Of a stretch of 64,000 nt of DNA, positions 59,161 to 64,000 are shown one piece after another. Source of the stretch: Adiantum capillus-veneris (Eukaryota > Streptophyta > Polypodiopsida > Polypodiales > Pteridaceae); assembly GCA_014529385.2 (NCBI GenBank), contig CM043955.1, positions 153,126,140 through 153,190,139 of the forward strand, given 5' to 3'. The translations under genes were made by a program, and so were the position numbers. How positions within the stretch are numbered: position 1 is the first letter of the stretch; every line of letters starts with the position of its first letter. The notes under the pieces were generated by a model. That model was not told the DNA's origin. It saw only the letters and a list, made by a program, of their open reading frames with translations, and made no database searches.

Positions 59161-62100
59161 CACAACTTTGAGAGGCTTGAACCAAGATGTTCAGGCTAAC
59201 TTTCAAAAGTTTTTGCAACGCTTCAAAGGACTTTGGGTGTAGTTAAAGGCTGGTATCCCAAGTACCATCAAAAGATTTCTTCAAAGTACGGTAGTTTATG
59301 AAACTATCTACATCCAAATATAAGGGAGAAGGTCAATCAAGAAGAGCCTGCTACATTGGAAAGAGGACTAGAAAATTCCAAGGCCAAGAGCAAAAAGATC
59401 AAAAAAAGGTGGGATCAAGGTATGATACATATTGAGCAAGTGGTAGTGCAACCAATGGTTCCTATGGCAGTGGATGATAGGAATCAAAGAGAAGGGCGAC
59501 CAATTGGGAGAGGCAAGGGACGAAGGCTACATGAAAGATGCTACATTCATGGTGAAGAGAGTCACTAAACCCTTGATTATCCTAAACCATCGAGAGAGAA
59601 AGGAGGGATGTAACCCTTATATGGCGTGGTCAAGAGAGAGGAGAAGAAAGTCATCAAGAGCGGGCACTAGAAGCTTCAGCGCCATAATAACAACCTCAAT
59701 CGTTGCCTACAAATGGAGAAGGTAGGGCTATCAACATCATTACCCTTGAGCATCAAGATGTGGATGTCTTGGACAATAAGAAAGCTAGGCATGATAAGGA
59801 GAAAGAGATGGAAACAAGAGCAAGGAAAGGGAAAGCTAAAGTAGAAGATAAACCAAAGAGCAGCAAGAGGTGACGATGAAGGAAAATAGGTCTAAAGAAC
59901 TACCCTCTTGGCCAACCAAGGTGTTGAAGACTATGATATTGTTGATGACATATAAAATCAAAAGGCTAATATATATTTTGGTCAATTGGTGGCTTTAAAT
60001 GCTAAATTAAGGGGGCAATGGATAAAGTGCGTGAGTACATGACTTCCTTCCAAGAGAGAAAATCATCAAAGTATTGTATCATCTTTGAGTGTTGAAAATC
60101 CTTTGGATATGGTGCCAATAAGTGAAGTTGTTTCGTGAAAGAAGACAAAAGTGTAAGCATATGTGGATGGTGGCTCCCAAGTGTGTGTCATGACTGTGGC
60201 TATCATGAAGGAAGCAAGTATCAAGATGTCAATGAATGGTTTGATCCATATGAGGATGGCCAACCACAAAAAAGCAAGATGTCTTGGAATAGCTAAAGAT
60301 GTCAAGATAAAATTCTTGGGAATTGTGTGCTTGGTTGATTGCTATGTGATGCAAGCAGGTGAAAATGCTTACCCGATCATTTTAGGGAGGCCATGGCTTA
60401 TAACTCTTGGTGCTAAGCAAGATTGGGTCATGGGATTGATCACCATCCCCAACCAAGAGAAAGGAAGGACCATAGTCTACAACATCGAGACACACAAGAG
60501 ACATACACAGTCTTTAGTGGAGATACAGGATACATATTCATTAGAAAGTGGCTTGTATGATAGTGATGCTTCGTCTACATCATCAAAAGAGAGTGTAGAG
60601 GAGGGCTTGATGCAATTGTGCCCTAACCTATTTGGGATAAGTGTCAAAAAGGAAGCATCCTTGCATAATGTGGGGATCAAGGAGGAGAAAGATAATCCAA
60701 AAGCAACCATAGAGACTACCAAAGTGAACGTAATAAGCATGCTGGGAGAAGACTTGATGGAACAAGAGAAGAAAGAGTATGAAGGTATGTTTGCCAAGTT
60801 TCCAAAGTTATTTTCCATCAATACATGGAGTTGCAAGGGGCAAAAGGGGTCGGGCATAGAATCGACATAAAAGAAGGTGTCAATCCAACGGTTCAAAAGC
60901 TTAGGAGGCTGGGGGTCATTCATGACAGGGCACTTCATGAAGAGGTGATAAAGCTTTTGGAAACAGATTTCACCTTTTGAGTGGAGGAGTCTGAATGGGT
61001 ATCTCTAGTAGTTAATGTGTTCAAGAAGAATGGAAGATTTAGGGTATGTATTGATTTCAAAGCTTTACCCTTCCAGAATAAAATCCTCAATCAAGTTGCA
61101 AGTCATACATGGATGAATTTGTTGGCTACTTTTAGATCTTGAAAGCGATTGAAGGTTGATTGCAGACTACCTTCATTACTCCTTGGGGTTGTTTTGCCTA
61201 CAAGAGAATGCCCTTTTGGATTGGCTAACGCATATGCTACTTTTCAAGTGTGGATGAATAAAGTGTTTGCTCCCTCCTTGGGTAAGTCCATTTGAGTTTT
61301 CATTGATGACATTGGATGTTATAGCTCCAAGATCACACATTTGGAGAAGCTAAGGTTGAGTTTCAAAAGACTTCAACAAGAGGGTGGGCAACTCAACCCA
61401 AAGAAGTGTAAGTTTGCTCATGCCAGAGTACAATTGTTGGGACATGTGGTTTCCCAAAATTGAATAGAGGTTAACCCTAAGAAGTTTAAAGCTTTATTGC
61501 TTGTGGATCCATCCAGCAACATAAAGGATTTGGCATCATTTGTGCATAACCTCAGGTACCTATCATGGTTTCTTTGGATGCTATGTCAATATGTGTATCC
61601 TCTTTGGAAATTGAGCCAAAGAGTTCAAGGGTTTGAAAGGAGTGAGGACATGCAACAAGTTTTTGATGGTATTGTGTGCTTTATCAACAGTGTGTATCTA
61701 TTAGTGTGGGATCAGTAGCTTTTGGGTCGGCCTTCTTGCAAAAGCAGTGTAGAAACTTCAAGCTAGTCTATTTTGAGAGCAACATAAAGAATGTAAGCGA
61801 GTTCTCCTTTAAAAAATGGAACAATGGGTATTTGCATTTGTTTTTGCCTATTGCAGGTTTAAGACATATTTGCTGCCACAAAAGCTCTATGTGCTCACCA
61901 CATCAAACCTTTTGCCAAGTGTCGTACATCATTTGAAACCTAGTAGGTTCATCCTAAAGTGGACTGTTTTCCTTCAAGAGTATGAGTTTGAGTTCAAATC
62001 GATCATTTTGTTAAAGCTCACTTGGAAGACATAGTGGTACACAAGGGAGGGGAGCTGCTATCTTATCCTATACATTATTATATTCAAAGGAGAGACAAGG

Positions 62101-62390
62101 ATGGATAAAATGAATAAGAGACTACCGGAGAAAGAGATTAAAGAGGGAGATCTGGTAATGAAGTATGATTCTCGCTTAGATTTCACTTTTCAAAAGAAGT
62201 TGAGGGACAAATGGTTAGGGCGTACAAAGTGAAACATATATTTTTCAATGGAACATATGAGTTAAAAAAACTTTATGGTGAACATTTGTGCCACATGATA
62301 AATTATTATTTTTTGAAGAAACATTTTGCAAGGGATGTGGTTCCAGATGCAAATAGTCTCTTGGTTGAGCATGAATGCTCAACCTAGAGG
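59161..62390 (+). mobile_element. Ty3/gypsy relic without integrase
   Basis: A gag remnant begins next to the minus-strand LTR (VQANFQKFLQRFKGLW). A CCHC-like knuckle lies at about 59,540 (CYIHGEESH-stop-TLDYP). Protease is well kept (60,163-60,470: DGGSQVCVMTVA, ILGRPWLITLGAKQDW). RT follows with frameshifts and stops (WVSLVVNVFKKNGRFRVC, FIDDIGCYSSK, LLGHVVSQN). After part of RNase H (about 62,030) the sequence passes straight to the pol C-terminus (KVKHIFFNGTYELKKLYGEH). The integrase zinc finger and DDE core are absent, a deletion of over 1 kb. It is related to the 14-27 kb gypsy element but clearly diverged. Confidence 0.85.
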
Positions 62391-62397
62391 GTAGGCA

Positions 62398-63530
62398 ATG
62401 ATGATAGAGAACTATTGGCATGTCCAAAGTAGCGTGTATATGCATGAGAATATACACAAAAAGGTGTGAATACTTGCATTTGTAAGCTTCACAAAGTGGT
62501 TTTGAGGTTTAAACATGATGCAGCATGTACACATTGTAAATAGTCATGCTTGCATGCCGACAGTTGGGTACACATACATGCTTGGAGAGGGTGTTGAAGC
62601 CTTAGATGCGGCACCAAGGGGTTTCTTTTGAATCCAAGGAATGTGTTTGAGCTCTTTATAATGTAAAGTATGCAAGTGGTAAGTTTGGGCACTCTCATCC
62701 TGCCCCCGAAGTTTGACACATGCGAAAATTGTCTATTTGTAGTGCCTGATATGCATCGATGTGCAAACCACCTTGAAAGTGGTCAAAAATAGAATATGGG
62801 CATGTTGAAATGAATTTTGGGCATAAAGGATCAAGGCTAAAAATTTTGGTAGATTTTGAAGTCCGTTTGGTATTTTTTCCATGAAAAAAATCCCATCGAG
62901 GGTCAAAATAGGCCAAAAAACGGCTTTAAAAAGTCAAAATGGTCAAAAATGGTGTAAAACGGCAAAAGTTTGCCACATCACTCATAGTTTTGTGAGTGTC
63001 CAAGCTTGGGGAGTACTTGTAAATTTCCTTATTAGCACTTTCACCTCTCTCTATGTGAGAGGAAGCAAGGTTACTATAGGTGGTGCTATGTAGTCCCGCC
63101 GTCTTGTTCGCATGTCTTCAAGTGTGTGGAGAGTTTCTTATCTTCAATTTTTCACTTGGGAGAGTCTATGGAAGTTTTGAGATTTTCATGGATGTGTGTG
63201 TGCTAGGAACTGAGGGAAGAAGGTACGAATTTGTGCAAGACTATGTGACACTATATTGGTGCCTTTAGGGTTGAGGCTACTCCAAATAGTCCAACAGAGT
63301 GGAGGTTGGTGAAGATTTTGAAATGGTTTGAGAGAGGCCTTCTATGTCTGGAGTTTTGGAGTTTTTGATTTTTTTTTTTGTATCTTTTGGTCACCATCAA
63401 GTGTGATTGCAAGCCTTGATCAAGTTGATTCACCTTGTAGTGTCTACGGGCAAACAAGGGCTTGTAAGTTGAGACTCTTGGAGCTTGAAGCGGGGTTGTG
63501 GGGAGAATTTTCACAGATCTATTGAGTGTT
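62398..63530 (+). repeat. Probable 3' LTR of the gypsy relic
   Basis: Begins TGATGATAGAGAAC after a purine-rich stretch (CCTAGAGGGTAGGCAA), comparable to TGATAGCC after GGGGCAGGGCTAA in the other gypsy element. The right end is uncertain; 63,190-63,320 recurs at 48,500-48,610. Its 5' partner is not in view. Confidence 0.45.
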
Positions 63531-64000
63531 TTTTTGTGAGATGATGGAATTAACTAGATTCCTTATGTTGATTTAAGATATCAGTGCACACAGTATCTTT
63601 TGCTCTATCATTTAGTTGGGCTGATTATTACACCATGAGGTTGGATGATCCCCTCCACATGTGTCACATCTCCTTGTGAGTTTTTGTCATACATTTAGGT
63701 TCCTTGTTTCATTCTCATGATCACCTCTTCCACCATTTGATCAACACTTTTTCCACGGCTGGGGTTTGAACATTTTGCTTCATTGTGGATTCACTCATTC
63801 TAGAAGAGGTACTACTCATTGCATTATTTGCATCTTTCATTACCTCTCTGTAAATTTTACAATTGTCAACTAGATATAGAGTTTCTCTAGTGAGTTTCTC
63901 AAATGTTGTGTGTGCTTTCAAGTGTAGCTATCAAGCCCTCTATAAAGAGTATTGACATTCGCTCGCCTTGTGGTAACTCTCATACACGACATCTCTTTAT
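63531..64000. other. No supported gene at the right edge
   Basis: A minus-strand ORF (63,721-63,921; TTFEKLTRETLYLVDNCKIY) looks somewhat protein-like but has no recognised motif, and its context is cut by the window end. Confidence 0.35.

Overview
The window reads as transposon-dominated nuclear DNA of a land plant. I see Ty1/copia and Ty3/gypsy LTR elements, including one of the plant Tat-like type with a second RNase H domain. I also see APE-type LINEs, GT/AG introns, TATA boxes and long CT/GT microsatellites. The mix and size of elements would suit a large, repeat-rich genome such as a fern, but that is a guess. I find no convincing host housekeeping gene, no tRNA or rRNA gene, and nothing bacterial.

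Layout. (1) 0.5-7.7 kb looks like a decayed multi-gene DNA element. A degenerate transposase-like gene (+) converges tail to tail on an unknown gene (-). A CpG-rich divergent promoter follows, built of two 216-bp tandem units that carry large imperfect palindromes and flanked by a TATA box on each side. After it come a histone H3-like ORF with an intact H3 start (MARTKQTARK) and, overlapping its stop codon, a Ulp1/SENP-type (C48) cysteine peptidase gene with a Pro-rich repeat tail. (2) 6.3-10.3 kb is a 1.1-1.2 kb inverted repeat whose left arm sits inside the peptidase tail; a minus-strand gene of unknown function lies between and within the arms. (3) 10.6-27.8 kb is a copia element (LTRs 10614-10840 and 27611-27837) inserted in a third copy of that repeat. 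Its reverse transcriptase is split by a Tat-like gypsy element arranged LTR-internal-LTR-partial internal. (4) 29.7-40.6 kb holds three LINE copies in series. They share a short 3' hairpin; one keeps ORF1 and endonuclease but lacks the RT domain, and one has tandem 5' monomers. (5) 40.6-46.5 kb is non-coding, with diverged tandem repeats. (6) 46.5-48.0 kb is a minus-strand gypsy RT relic. (7) 51.7-59.2 kb is a minus-strand LTR element (gag, PBS, LTR) cut by a young copia element (52238-57763) with a perfect 5-bp target duplication and LTRs differing at one base. (8) 59.2-63.5 kb is a gypsy relic that has lost its integrase, followed by a possible LTR.

Most lesions in the coding regions are nonsense codons or key-residue changes that one C-to-T or G-to-A step can explain, as expected of methylated, silenced repeats. 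The most unusual part is region (1): a histone H3-fold protein paired with a SUMO-protease-like gene in what looks like a mobile element. I cannot name a described element with this set. This is read from sequence alone, with no database search.
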